From positions 1 through 64,000 of the forward strand of contig NZ_CANMFD010000009.1 of assembly GCF_947496995.1 (NCBI RefSeq): DNA of 64,000 nucleotides, read 5' to 3'. Within the stretch, counting starts at the first letter, position 1. Each line of letters begins with the position of its first letter. Both the position numbers and the translations under genes were made by a program. Of the stretch, positions 36,033-44,235 are shown piece after piece. The notes beneath the pieces are model-generated. The model was not told where the DNA came from. It saw nothing but the letters and a program-made list of their open reading frames with translations, and made no database searches. The stretch is from an uncultured Roseibium sp. GTDB taxonomy: Bacteria > Pseudomonadota > Alphaproteobacteria > Rhizobiales > Stappiaceae.

Positions 36033-36845
36033 ATGAACCAATCCGCGCCGCCGCTTCAACCAGACCCGATCCGGACGATCCCGCTGAACAAGCTGGCCTT
36101 CGTCGCCAGCGATACGCCGGAAGCATGTGCCGCTCTTGAAAACCTGGTGAAGCGCTACGGAAACTATGCCGTCGAAGAAGCAGATGCGATTATCGCCCTG
36201 GGCGGCGACGGGCTGATGCTGCAGACGCTTCATGCCCACATGAGCAAAGGCAAACCGATCTACGGCATGAACCGGGGTTCGGTCGGCTTCCTGATGAACG
36301 AATACCAAGAAAACGACCTCAAGGAGAGACTGGCCAAAGCGGACATCACCACGATCCGCCCGCTTGAAATGACGGCAACGCGAGAAGACGGCGACACACA
36401 TAGAGCTGTGGCCATCAACGAAGTCTCCCTGTTGCGGGAAACATCGCAGGCAGCGCGGCTGAGAATTTCGGTCGACGGCCGGGTCAGACTGGAGGAACTG
36501 GTCTGTGACGGCTGCATCGTGGCCACGCCGGCCGGAAGCACAGCCTATAACCTGTCCGCTCACGGTCCTATTCTGCCGGTCACGGCCAATCTCCTGGCCC
36601 TGACGCCGATCAGCGCCTTCCGTCCGCGGCGCTGGCGCGGCGCTTTGCTGCCGAATCTGGCCAGGGTCGATATCGAAATCCTCGATCCGGCGAAACGGCC
36701 CGTCAGCGCGTCCGCCGACCACAGGGAATTCCGGGACGTCGTTCATGTCGCGATCAAGGAATCCACCGAGCTTGAAGGGCTGATCATGTTCGATGCCGAT
36801 CACGGCTGGGACGAACGCATCCAGACGGAAATGTTCCGCTATTGA
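36033..36845 (+). CDS. nadK: NAD kinase
   Basis: A 270-residue enzyme phosphorylating NAD to NADP. The family motifs are GGDG (57-60, in [16 protein letters not shown]), [12 protein letters not shown], and the nucleotide-binding NEVSLLRE and [18 protein letters not shown] start at ATG 36033 because related proteins have a short N-terminus. The frame is open back to 35928, but that extension is unlike the family. The short N-terminus is typical of alphaproteobacterial NadK. Likely monocistronic or leading into the Hpt gene 143 bases on. Confidence 0.93.
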   Translation: MNQSAPPLQPDPIRTIPLNKLAFVASDTPEACAALENLVKRYGNYAVEEADAIIALGGDGLMLQTLHAHMSKGKPIYGMNRGSVGFLMNEYQENDLKERLAKADITTIRPLEMTATREDGDTHRAVAINEVSLLRETSQAARLRISVDGRVRLEELVCDGCIVATPAGSTAYNLSAHGPILPVTANLLALTPISAFRPRRWRGALLPNLARVDIEILDPAKRPVSASADHREFRDVVHVAIKESTELEGLIMFDADHGWDERIQTEMFRY

Positions 36846-36907
36846 GGGTGCCCCGCACCTGTGGGGGTCGACGGCATCGATAAAACGCTCACAGGCAAGA
36901 CCCTGTT

Positions 36908-36927
36908 AAGTATGATTGACCATACTT
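36908..36927. repeat. Inverted repeat upstream of the Hpt gene
   Basis: AAGTATG-N6-CATACTT, a 7-bp dyad ending 61 bases before the Hpt start codon. The segment GATTGACCATACTTG (36914-36928) recurs with one change at 41750-41764, upstream of the nitroreductase gene. It may be an operator. Confidence 0.4.
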
Positions 36928-36988
36928 GCGTTACCGGGAGCACGTCCCGCTCAATCCCTTGCAGCTGCAGACGAGGACAAAAGCTGAC

Positions 36989-37507
36989 ATGGCCGACACT
37001 GCCAAGGATCAGAATTACGAAATCCTGTCCCCCCCGAGCGATTTGCGCAGCAAGGTGCGTGAACTGACACCGCGGGAAGCCAGGAAATTCGATCCGGTGA
37101 AGGCCGCCGAGGACGCGATGTACCGTCTCTCCCAGCATTTCGGAACCTGGATGGACAACGAAACCCTCGCCCTGACAGGCGCCTGGGAAGCCGTGCAAGT
37201 CGAAGGCATGTCCGAAGAAACGCTGGGGACGCTGTTTCAGGCAGCGCACAATATCAAGGGTCAGGCTCTGACCCTCGGCTTTCCGCTGGTCGGCGAAGCG
37301 GCTGCCAGCTTCTGCCATCTGATCGAGACCGTGCCCTCCCCCGCCGCCTTGCCGCTGGATCTGGCCGAACGCTATGTGGAAGCCATTCGCGCGATGGTCA
37401 AGGAAGGCGCAAAGGACGACGACAACACGACAGGCGTCCAGTTGCTGGAAACCCTGAAGACCGTTACCGGCGAGTTTCTGGAACAGTTTCCCGAAGACCC
37501 CGAGTAA
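36989..37507 (+). CDS. Hpt-domain phosphotransfer protein
   Basis: A 172-residue cytoplasmic protein with a histidine phosphotransfer motif FQAAHNIKGQALTLGF (His 87 in HNIKG, the usual HxxKG form). Helices on either side would form the four-helix bundle, and the first 40 residues are charged and probably disordered. Such single-domain proteins pass phosphate between histidine kinases and response regulators; in Rhizobiales some feed the CckA-CtrA relay. No kinase or regulator is adjacent, so the partner is not known. Confidence 0.75.
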   Translation: MADTAKDQNYEILSPPSDLRSKVRELTPREARKFDPVKAAEDAMYRLSQHFGTWMDNETLALTGAWEAVQVEGMSEETLGTLFQAAHNIKGQALTLGFPLVGEAAASFCHLIETVPSPAALPLDLAERYVEAIRAMVKEGAKDDDNTTGVQLLETLKTVTGEFLEQFPEDPE

Positions 37508-37557
37508 ACTGTTTCCTGTCTGCAATCCTTAAAAACTGAATTTCTTAGCGGAGCCTG

Positions 37558-38712
37558 TCAGGCAGCCGCTGTCGCCAGCAGTCCGCCGTTCTTGAGCAGC
37601 AGGCGCGCCTCCAGCCGGGCGACGTCTATGGCGAAACGGCGGAGGAATGCGGTGACATCCTCATCGGCTCCAAGTGCCCCGTCCTGCATTTCCGCAAGCA
37701 GGGTCTCCGTCAGCATTCTGGCTTCGTCGAGCGCAAGATCGTAGGTGAAGTCGGCATCAGCCTGCCGGGCGATGTCGATGGCCAGCAGGAACGCCTGATG
37801 CGCCCTGAGCGGCAGGCCGGCCTTGCGCAGCATTGCCTGCAGGGCCGAGCGCCGGACCGTTATCAGCAGACTGCACAGGCGCGGCAGCGGCACCTGGCCC
37901 AGATTGGCAAGAGCGGCGGCGAAGAACCGCAAGCGGCCGCAGCAGACCGCACGCAGCAGCAGGCGGGTTGTCAGCTTGCCTCTCAGCCGCAGATGTTCGA
38001 CGAACTCGGACATGTCCTCCACGCTGGCTTCCAACGCCAGACGCAGCACAACCTTGTCTTCGGCGTCACTCAGGAATGTTTCTCTTTGATGTTCGGGCAC
38101 CCGTTCCAGGACGATCGGATGGTCGTCCAGGTTTTCGGCAAGCCGCATGAGCAATTCATAGCGGGTCGGCAGCGGCAGTTCCCGTGTCTTCAGGAGTTCG
38201 TCGCAAATGTCCGGGCGGTGTTCGAACCGTTGTGCCAGACGCAGCAGCGAGGATTGCAGAACCTGCGCGCTGGTGTTGCGCAGCAGCACCCGGCAGGCAA
38301 CTTCATTGCCGACCTCGCAAATCGCAGCACAAATGGGCGCAGGCAGTCCGGCCCGCTCCGCAATGGCGCACTGCACGGCATCGCTGCCTTCTGCAAACAG
38401 GTCGACCAGTTCCGCGTCGCTCAGGATCGGGGAGGATTTGAGAATCGGCACCGCGACTTCATCGACATCGCCCGCAAGGCAACGCACGACATGCGCCGGT
38501 GCATACGAACTGCTGGCGAGAACCTGCGCAATTGCCTTGCGCACGCCCCGGCTCGGGTCATCCAGAAGAATTGTCAAAGCCGCAACCATGCTGCTCCAGT
38601 CCCGGCTACCGGGTTCTGCTGCCAGACAGCGCTCCGCGAATTCCTGCGCGGCCTGGATATCCAGGGGGCACTCGTCGGTGTTATTCAGCTGTAGAATGTC
38701 GTGTACGGTCAT
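37558..38712 (-). CDS. DUF2336 protein (HEAT-like helical repeats)
   Basis: A 384-residue, mostly helical protein. The N-terminal half has repeated helix pairs such as WSSMVAALTILLDDPSRGVR, KAIAQVLASS and ELVDLFAEGSDAVQCAIAER, typical of the DUF2336 family common in Rhizobiales. No enzyme motifs, signal peptide or membrane span. Function of the family is not established. The upstream region contains a near CtrA box (TTAA-N7-TTCA at 38764), one base off consensus. Confidence 0.75.
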   Translation of the reverse strand: MTVHDILQLNNTDECPLDIQAAQEFAERCLAAEPGSRDWSSMVAALTILLDDPSRGVRKAIAQVLASSSYAPAHVVRCLAGDVDEVAVPILKSSPILSDAELVDLFAEGSDAVQCAIAERAGLPAPICAAICEVGNEVACRVLLRNTSAQVLQSSLLRLAQRFEHRPDICDELLKTRELPLPTRYELLMRLAENLDDHPIVLERVPEHQRETFLSDAEDKVVLRLALEASVEDMSEFVEHLRLRGKLTTRLLLRAVCCGRLRFFAAALANLGQVPLPRLCSLLITVRRSALQAMLRKAGLPLRAHQAFLLAIDIARQADADFTYDLALDEARMLTETLLAEMQDGALGADEDVTAFLRRFAIDVARLEARLLLKNGGLLATAAA

Positions 38713-38813
38713 GGCGGTAAAACAATCTTCCCAAGTGTCGGATGTTATCCTGACATCAAAGGCTTAACGATCGGTTCACCATAATTTTCACAAGGGTGGC
38801 CGGATCCCGGCGA

Positions 38814-40124
38814 TCAGGCCGGCGGCAGCAGATCCTTCTGTTCCTCTTCCGCCTTCAGGCGCAAGAACCGCGTGAGATCCAGCGGGCCACCCTGATCGGC
38901 CAAAGCCAGCTCCTGGGCTGCAACCTGGTTGGAAGCACCGGTCATCCCGCTGAAGAGCGCCACTTCCTCTACAGCCGCGAAAGCCGAAGCAAACCGGGGA
39001 TTGACGCCGGCCTGGGTTGAGGCGTCGTCATTGCGAAAGAGCGCCTCGAACGGATTGACGGTCTCGGTCGCCTGGAATGCCGACAGCACACGCGTTGTGG
39101 CTCCATCCACGTCGCCTCCGTTTATAGACGCATCAGCAGGGCCCTGAGGCGAGCCGCCGCCGGGAGTTGCCGCAACCCGTTCCTCCTGAAGGAAAACAGC
39201 GCTTGCAGCCGGGCCCGCGGACCGGCCTGAGCGGGTGTCGGGAAGGTCAAGACGCGCCCGTGCGAATTCCGGCGAGTTTCCGGCCGAAAACGCAAGTGCG
39301 GCGCCGTTCGCCGCGGCCATCTCCACGGCGGTGGACGGCTTGGAGCGCATGGCGAAAGCAGCTGCCGGATCGCCGGCCAGATGATCGAAAGAACTCGGGT
39401 CGAGACCCGGTACACCGCCGTCCGGTTTGGCGTTCGGCAGGGCAGCCACGCTGGTGAGCGCCCCGGAAGTCCGCAGGTTCTTCTTGCCGCTGACTTCCGC
39501 GATCATTGTCACCGCATCATGCTTTGAGACAATGACTTCATAGACCTCCTGCATCGACCGGGCGGTGCCGTTGCGATTGTAGAAGATCGGTTTATTCGCT
39601 CTCGCCTGAGCGGAAAACACGCTGTCAGCCCGCATGTCCGGCTTGGCTGCCGTGGTTTCAATCAGCTTGCTGGCGCCGTGCGCCCCGAGGAAATGCGCCA
39701 TGTAGAGCTCGCCATCCGTCGGATCGCGGCCGATTCTGCGCTCAAGATAACTGGCGTTCTTCTGTGTCAGTGCGCCCGCCATCATCGACGAGATTTCAGG
39801 ATCCTTGCGCAGATCGAGAATCTCTCGCCGCATCTGGGGATCGCTTACGTAAAACTTGCCGTTTTTGCCCTGTTTGATCTGATCGGAGTATTTATCCAGG
39901 CCGTACTTCGGCCCCGCTTCCTTCATTGTTTCCAGCCAGGTCGATTCAATGAACTGGAACAGCCCGGTCGCGCTCGAGGTTTTCGCCTTAGCCGCAGGAT
40001 TGAACGAGGATTCCCGTGCAGCGGTTTTCACCAGGTAGTCGAATGACGTACCTGTTGAACTACTCGCAGACTGAAACGCTAGCTCGATCCGAGACGCGAT
40101 CGAGGTGGTGTCAGCGATAAGCAT
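38814..40124 (-). CDS. Lytic transglycosylase (SLT domain), probably flagellum-related
   Basis: A 436-residue protein. The N-terminal 200 residues are a soluble lytic transglycosylase domain: catalytic Glu in TAARESSFNP, then ATGLFQFIESTWLETM, and AHFLGAHGA. No signal peptide is visible (starts MLIADTTSIASRIELAFQSA). This suggests export by a dedicated machine such as the flagellar type III system. The last 230 residues are low-complexity, Ala/Ser/Pro-rich and probably disordered. A perfect CtrA box sits 71 bases upstream, in line with flagellar regulation. It would cut peptidoglycan to let a structure pass. Confidence 0.8.
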   Translation of the reverse strand: MLIADTTSIASRIELAFQSASSSTGTSFDYLVKTAARESSFNPAAKAKTSSATGLFQFIESTWLETMKEAGPKYGLDKYSDQIKQGKNGKFYVSDPQMRREILDLRKDPEISSMMAGALTQKNASYLERRIGRDPTDGELYMAHFLGAHGASKLIETTAAKPDMRADSVFSAQARANKPIFYNRNGTARSMQEVYEVIVSKHDAVTMIAEVSGKKNLRTSGALTSVAALPNAKPDGGVPGLDPSSFDHLAGDPAAAFAMRSKPSTAVEMAAANGAALAFSAGNSPEFARARLDLPDTRSGRSAGPAASAVFLQEERVAATPGGGSPQGPADASINGGDVDGATTRVLSAFQATETVNPFEALFRNDDASTQAGVNPRFASAFAAVEEVALFSGMTGASNQVAAQELALADQGGPLDLTRFLRLKAEEEQKDLLPPA

Positions 40125-40194
40125 GACCCTGTCTCCTCGACGGAACTTAAATTATGACTTCGTTAACCTTAGTGCTCACTTCACGCCCAAAAGG

Positions 40195-40209
40195 TTAACA
40201 ATACCTTAA
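40195..40209. promoter_or_regulatory. CtrA-binding box
   Basis: TTAA-CAATACC-TTAA, a perfect TTAA-N7-TTAA followed by C on both strands. It lies 71 bases upstream of the lytic transglycosylase ATG. CtrA boxes of this form control cell-cycle and flagellar genes in alphaproteobacteria. Confidence 0.7.
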
Positions 40210-40406
40210 CAACACACAGGTGATGGGAGTGGCAACTACAGGCGTTTCGTTTTTACTTCCGCCTGCGAAGTTCTACGCATGTGAACCGCCGGATTTGTGG
40301 ACATCTAAAGACCATCCGGACTTTTTCTTTGGAAAAAACAACACCAAAAAAATCTACTGGGAACACGAATTACCGTTGATTCCGGTGAGTCGGCAACCCC
40401 TGATGA

Positions 40407-40437
40407 AAAAAGACGCCGACATTTGCAGCGTCTTTTT
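40407..40437 (+). terminator. Intrinsic terminator, possibly bidirectional
   Basis: AAAAAGACGC pairs with GCGTCTTTTT (10 bp) around an 11-base loop; T-runs exist in both directions. No annotated gene ends at it on the plus strand, so it may close a small RNA starting after 40210. Confidence 0.7.
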
Positions 40438-40476
40438 CAGGTCAAAATGCGCGGAGCTGCGGGTCACCAAAGGTGG

Positions 40477-40498
40477 AAACCCGCGTCAGCGGGTTTTT
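40477..40498 (+). terminator. Second intrinsic terminator
   Basis: AAACCCGC-GTCA-GCGGGTTT followed by TTC, an 8-bp stem with a four-base loop. It abuts the flavin reductase stop codon (40500-40502) and could serve that gene on the minus strand, but its T-run favours plus-strand use. Confidence 0.6.
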
Positions 40499-40499
40499 C

Positions 40500-41102
40500 T
40501 CATGTCTGGGGCCGGCCCATCTGAAAGACTTCGGTAATGACCGCGTAGTCCATGTACCCGAGGCGCGACAGCGGCTTGTAGCGGGTGACGTCGACACGGC
40601 CATCGACGATCACGTTGTCATCGATGTGAACGCCAACGACCTGTCCCATGACCATGTAGCTGTCGGTTTCCGCACCGTCGAGGCCCTTCAGATGCAATGT
40701 CTGCAGATGCTTGCATTCGAGCGCCGTCACAGCTTTCGCCACCCGGGGAGCCTTGATCATCCTGGAGGGCGCCATTTCCAGACCGGACAGGCCGAATTCC
40801 GAAGTTTCATGCGGCACGGCGGCGGACGACACGTTCATCTCGTCCTTCAGGTCCCAGCTCGCCATGTTGCAAACGAATTCACCGGTCGCGTCGACATTCG
40901 CGACGCTGTCCTTGTAGCCGGTGGAGGAAAACACAACGATCGGCGGCCGGTCGCAGACACAATTGAAAAAGCTGTACGGTGCCAGATTGGACCGTCCTTC
41001 CTTGTCCAGCGTCGAAATCCAGCCGATCGGCCGCGGAGCGACAATCGCCTTGAACGGATTGTGGGGAAGGCCGTGATCGTTCTTTTCCGTTTCGTAAAAC
41101 AT
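40500..41102 (-). CDS. Flavin reductase family protein (FMN-binding split barrel)
   Basis: A 200-residue cytoplasmic flavoprotein. The start FKAIVAPRPIGWISTLDKEG and the following NLAPYSFFNCVC with PPIVVFSS are typical of the flavin-reductase-like split barrel. It could reduce flavin for a monooxygenase or act as an FMN-dependent enzyme. It follows the nitroreductase by 3 bases, so the two form an operon of flavin enzymes. No cognate monooxygenase nearby. Confidence 0.85.
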   Translation of the reverse strand: MFYETEKNDHGLPHNPFKAIVAPRPIGWISTLDKEGRSNLAPYSFFNCVCDRPPIVVFSSTGYKDSVANVDATGEFVCNMASWDLKDEMNVSSAAVPHETSEFGLSGLEMAPSRMIKAPRVAKAVTALECKHLQTLHLKGLDGAETDSYMVMGQVVGVHIDDNVIVDGRVDVTRYKPLSRLGYMDYAVITEVFQMGRPQT

Positions 41103-41105
41103 GGG

Positions 41106-41702
41106 CTACTCAGGCTCCGTCCAGTTGGTGATCAAATCAGAAAGTTCCGGGCGCGGCCGCTCGAAAGGCGGCTGGGTTGCCGTGCCGATCTGAACGAACC
41201 CGGCAAAACGTTCGCCGTCGCGGGCGCCGAGATAGCGGGCGGCTTCCTCGTCGAGGCAGTACCATTCGCTCAGCCATTGCGACACAAAGCCGGACGCGGC
41301 CGCAGCCGTCACCAGGTTCATGCACACGGCACCCGCCGAAAGTTGCTGTTCCCAAACGGGTATCTTCGGGTGTTCCGCAGCCGTGCTCAGGACGCCGACC
41401 ACAAGCGGCGCTCTGGTAAAACGGGTCAGTTCCTTCTCGCACTGGTCCTCATCGAGCGGACCGTTCCTGCGCTTGCAAAGCTCCGCGAGCCAGACACCGA
41501 TGCGCTTTCCCTGCTCCGGCCGGTACAGCACGAAGCGCCAGGGCGTCAGCTTGCCGTGATCGGGCACGCGCGCAGCAATGGTCAGGATGTCCTTGATCTG
41601 CGTCTCGTCCGGTCCCGGGCCTGTCATGGTGACCGAGGGATGGGAGCGCCGTTTTCTCAGGAATTCAAGGGTCTCCGGAGAACCGGAATGAAAACTCGCC
41701 AT
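41106..41702 (-). CDS. Nitroreductase family protein
   Basis: A 198-residue FMN-dependent oxidoreductase. The FMN-phosphate-binding RKRRSHPSV near residue 17 and VPDHGKLTPWRFVLY (middle) are family features, with ASGFVSQWLSEWY and AGFVQIGTATQP later. It most resembles the YdjA-like subgroup. The ATG at 41702 follows AGGATACC. The upstream region carries TTGAC-N7-GTCAA (41752-41768). Physiological substrate unknown. Confidence 0.85.
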   Translation of the reverse strand: MASFHSGSPETLEFLRKRRSHPSVTMTGPGPDETQIKDILTIAARVPDHGKLTPWRFVLYRPEQGKRIGVWLAELCKRRNGPLDEDQCEKELTRFTRAPLVVGVLSTAAEHPKIPVWEQQLSAGAVCMNLVTAAAASGFVSQWLSEWYCLDEEAARYLGARDGERFAGFVQIGTATQPPFERPRPELSDLITNWTEPE

Positions 41703-42019
41703 GAAGGTATCCTGTCCAGATAGTCGCGTTTGAAACCATCCCCCTATTCGATTGACCATATTTGTCAACTTCTACCGGCGACACGACGGGAGGTTTGGGG
41801 TCCTTGCACACGTTGCTTCGTTCAACTGCGGCAACAGACGGTTGAGGCGTCGGAATTGACGGTACGCTTTTCATAAAGGCAGGAATATAGGTCATATTCC
41901 GCGGAGACTGGGCGTTATCCTCCCATGGTCTTGAATTTGCCCGATTTTCAGTCCCAATAAAGAAAAACGGCATTCGACTCAAAAGACGGGTTTTCCTGTC
42001 GGGGAAAAATGATAATGAA
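41703..42019. other. Divergent promoter region, no gene seen
   Basis: About 317 bases between the nitroreductase and the secreted protein gene. It holds the dyad TTGAC-N7-GTCAA (41752-41768) and a copy of GATTGACCATATTTG (41750-41764). Otherwise nothing I can support. Confidence 0.45.
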
Positions 42020-43132
42020 GTGGGCATGTTGAACGCAGGATTTGTTTCGGGCCGGACGGTTTTCTCAAGTCGCATCATCAGAAGTGTATCGCTTCCGCTG
42101 ATGCTCTTTGCATGCCTGCTGTCCGTCGGTTGCCTGACAGCCCGGGCGCAATCCTTGCCGCTGCCACTTCCCCCCGCAGTCAAGCCTGATCCGAATGCCC
42201 CCTCCTCCGCCTCACCCGAGGAGCCGATCATCAATCTGCTCGACCGGGAACCTGAGCCGCTCTTTTCCGATACATTGGTCCCCTATGCTCCCGCACGCTC
42301 CGCCACGACGGGCATCGCCGAGGGTCTGGACCAGGGCGCCCTCTATCTGATGGCGAAACTCACGCCGGACAGCCCCCCTCTGAATGACGGCCTGATCTGG
42401 CGCATCTACTCCGAGACAACGAATACCGACGGCCGGCTTCAGCTGGTGGCCACCTCCCAGGGCGGCGACGCGGATTTCCGCCTGGACCCGGGCACCTACC
42501 TTGTCCACACCGCCTACGGTTTTGCCCAGGCAACCAACCGGATTGTCATCGGCAAGGAGGTCCAGTCGAAGATGCTGACCCTCAATGCCGGCGGCATCAA
42601 GTTCGGCGCGGCGCTCAAGGATGGCGAGGATCTCGACGACCGGATCGTCTCCTTCGACGTCTACGGCAGGGAATTTGACGAGCGCGGCGAACGCGACCTG
42701 ATTGCCAGCAATGTCAAACCCGGCTCCATCGTCCGGCTTTCCGCCGACACCTATCATGTAGTCAGCCGCTACGGCGATGTGAACGCCGTCATACGTGCCG
42801 ACATTCAGGTGCTCCCGGGCAAGCTCACCGAAGCGACCATATTCCACAAGGCCGCGGACATTACCCTGAAGCTGGTCAATGAACGCGGCGGGGAAGCCAT
42901 CGCCAACACCACCTGGTCCGTGCTCAGCCCCGGAGGCGATATCGTGGTGGAAGCCACCGGCGCCTTCCCGGATTTCGTGCTGGCAGAAGGGGAATACGAA
43001 GCGATTGCCCGCAATAACGGCCGCACCTATCTGCATACTTTCGAAGTCTTGCCCGGAGAAGACCGCGAAGTGGAAGTGGTCACCAGCATGGCCGAACTGG
43101 CAGGTCAGCAAGAGACAGTGTCAAGCAACTGA
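42020..43132 (+). CDS. Secreted conserved protein with repeated beta-sandwich-like segments
   Basis: A 370-residue protein (GTG at 42020; ATG 42026 also possible). The N-terminus is a signal peptide (IIRSVSLPLMLFACLLSVGC, then LTARAQS) with cleavage likely at ARAQ-S; the Cys may instead make it a lipoprotein. A proline-rich linker leads to three similar segments that end in GTYLVHTAYGFA, ADTYHVVSRYGD and EGEYEAIARNNG. The pattern resembles carboxypeptidase-regulatory-like beta-sandwich repeats. No catalytic residues are seen. Function unknown; probably a periplasmic or envelope structural protein. Confidence 0.65.
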   Translation: MGMLNAGFVSGRTVFSSRIIRSVSLPLMLFACLLSVGCLTARAQSLPLPLPPAVKPDPNAPSSASPEEPIINLLDREPEPLFSDTLVPYAPARSATTGIAEGLDQGALYLMAKLTPDSPPLNDGLIWRIYSETTNTDGRLQLVATSQGGDADFRLDPGTYLVHTAYGFAQATNRIVIGKEVQSKMLTLNAGGIKFGAALKDGEDLDDRIVSFDVYGREFDERGERDLIASNVKPGSIVRLSADTYHVVSRYGDVNAVIRADIQVLPGKLTEATIFHKAADITLKLVNERGGEAIANTTWSVLSPGGDIVVEATGAFPDFVLAEGEYEAIARNNGRTYLHTFEVLPGEDREVEVVTSMAELAGQQETVSSN

Positions 43133-43206
43133 CCGATTGACCGCTGCTGCGAAGGCCCCGTCGTACGGGCCTCTATCCAAATTTCATCTTTTTCGGAAAA
43201 ATTGCC

Positions 43207-44055
43207 TTACAGGCGTCGTGCAAGCACACGGTCGGTCTTTATCGCCGGCGCCATTTCCATGACCTTGGTCTGGAGGAAATCCATGATTTCCTTCTGGTCC
43301 GCGAAGCCGGAAAGAGTTTCGAACGGTATCGGCTGGCCCGCACGCGCGGTCATCACCGATCCGATGATGCGGCGGAATTCGCGCACCAGCAACGACAGGC
43401 GCAAGGTCAGCGAATATTTGCTCACCAGATGGAACAGCCAGGAATTCTGGCCATCGAAATAAAGCGGCAGAACCGTCGCCCTGGAGGAACGGATCATCTT
43501 CGCCGTGAAGGTCTTCCACGGCAGCTCCTGCGCGCGGCCGAAGGGCTTGGCGGCGGTTGCGACCCCGCCACCTGGAAACACGATGATCGTCGTGCCTTCC
43601 TGGAGCAGGCGAAGCGCCTCCTTGCGGGTCTGCATGTTGGTCTTCAAGGCTTCCTTGGTTTCCTCGAAATCCACCGGAAGAGAAAACGGCCGGACCTCCG
43701 GGACCTTGAGAAGCTCGTTGTTGATCAGGATCTTGAACGGCCGGTCCAGTTTCTCGGCAAGCGCCAGGATCGCAAGGCCGTCGCCGATGCCGTAGGGATG
43801 GTTGGCGATCAGCACCAGCGGGCCCTCCGGCAGGTTCTGCGGCGGCCACTCGCCGTCGGCGACGGACACATTCAGGTTGATCAGCCCGAGCAGATCGTTC
43901 CAGATATATTCCGACGTGCCGACCATGGTGTCTTTCCAGACATCATAGAGATCGAGGAGCTTCCGACGGCCGGAAAGGCCTTCAATCGCGCGAATGGTCC
44001 AACGCTTGAGCGGCGGCTGTTCCGGATTGGCATAACTGAATTCGGTCTGGTGCAC
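43207..44055 (-). CDS. Lysophospholipid acyltransferase family protein (putative hemolysin/OlsA-like)
   Basis: A 282-residue acyltransferase. The catalytic motif is NHPYGIGDG (NHX4D form) near residue 85, and the second motif is IIVFPGGGVAT. A helix near 55-62 and KRWTIRAIEGLSGRRKLLDL before it may attach it to the membrane. The GGGV form in place of EGTR sets it apart from PlsC at 5228 and suggests an OlsA/hemolysin-type acyltransferase, for example for ornithine-lipid synthesis. No olsB is nearby, so the acceptor is unknown. Confidence 0.8.
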   Translation of the reverse strand: MHQTEFSYANPEQPPLKRWTIRAIEGLSGRRKLLDLYDVWKDTMVGTSEYIWNDLLGLINLNVSVADGEWPPQNLPEGPLVLIANHPYGIGDGLAILALAEKLDRPFKILINNELLKVPEVRPFSLPVDFEETKEALKTNMQTRKEALRLLQEGTTIIVFPGGGVATAAKPFGRAQELPWKTFTAKMIRSSRATVLPLYFDGQNSWLFHLVSKYSLTLRLSLLVREFRRIIGSVMTARAGQPIPFETLSGFADQKEIMDFLQTKVMEMAPAIKTDRVLARRL

Positions 44056-44235
44056 GGCGGTCGTCTTGAATCTGATCTTGCTCTGGCAAATTTGGAACCC
44101 AATACCAGATGCAGTGTATCATGAATATGACGGCCGACCATCGAAGTTCGGCCTGTGTTCATCCGGAGACGGAATGCCCTCGTGAAAGGGCATTCCGCAA
44201 GTTGACTGTTTTCCCGCGAGCCGGGAAAGAAAAGC

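Larger units (their letters stand above)
40125..40499. other. Intergenic region with CtrA box and two plus-strand terminators
   Basis: Between the transglycosylase start and the flavin reductase stop lie a CtrA box (40195-40209), a second TTAACC half-site near 40163, and two intrinsic terminators (40407-40437 and 40477-40498) pointing rightward. No plus-strand protein gene ends here. An open frame at 40220-40537 runs through both hairpins and is not protein-like. Confidence 0.55.

Noticed and set aside
40220-40537. 105-codon plus-strand frame
   Set aside because: It reads through two intrinsic terminators and has no recognisable features.
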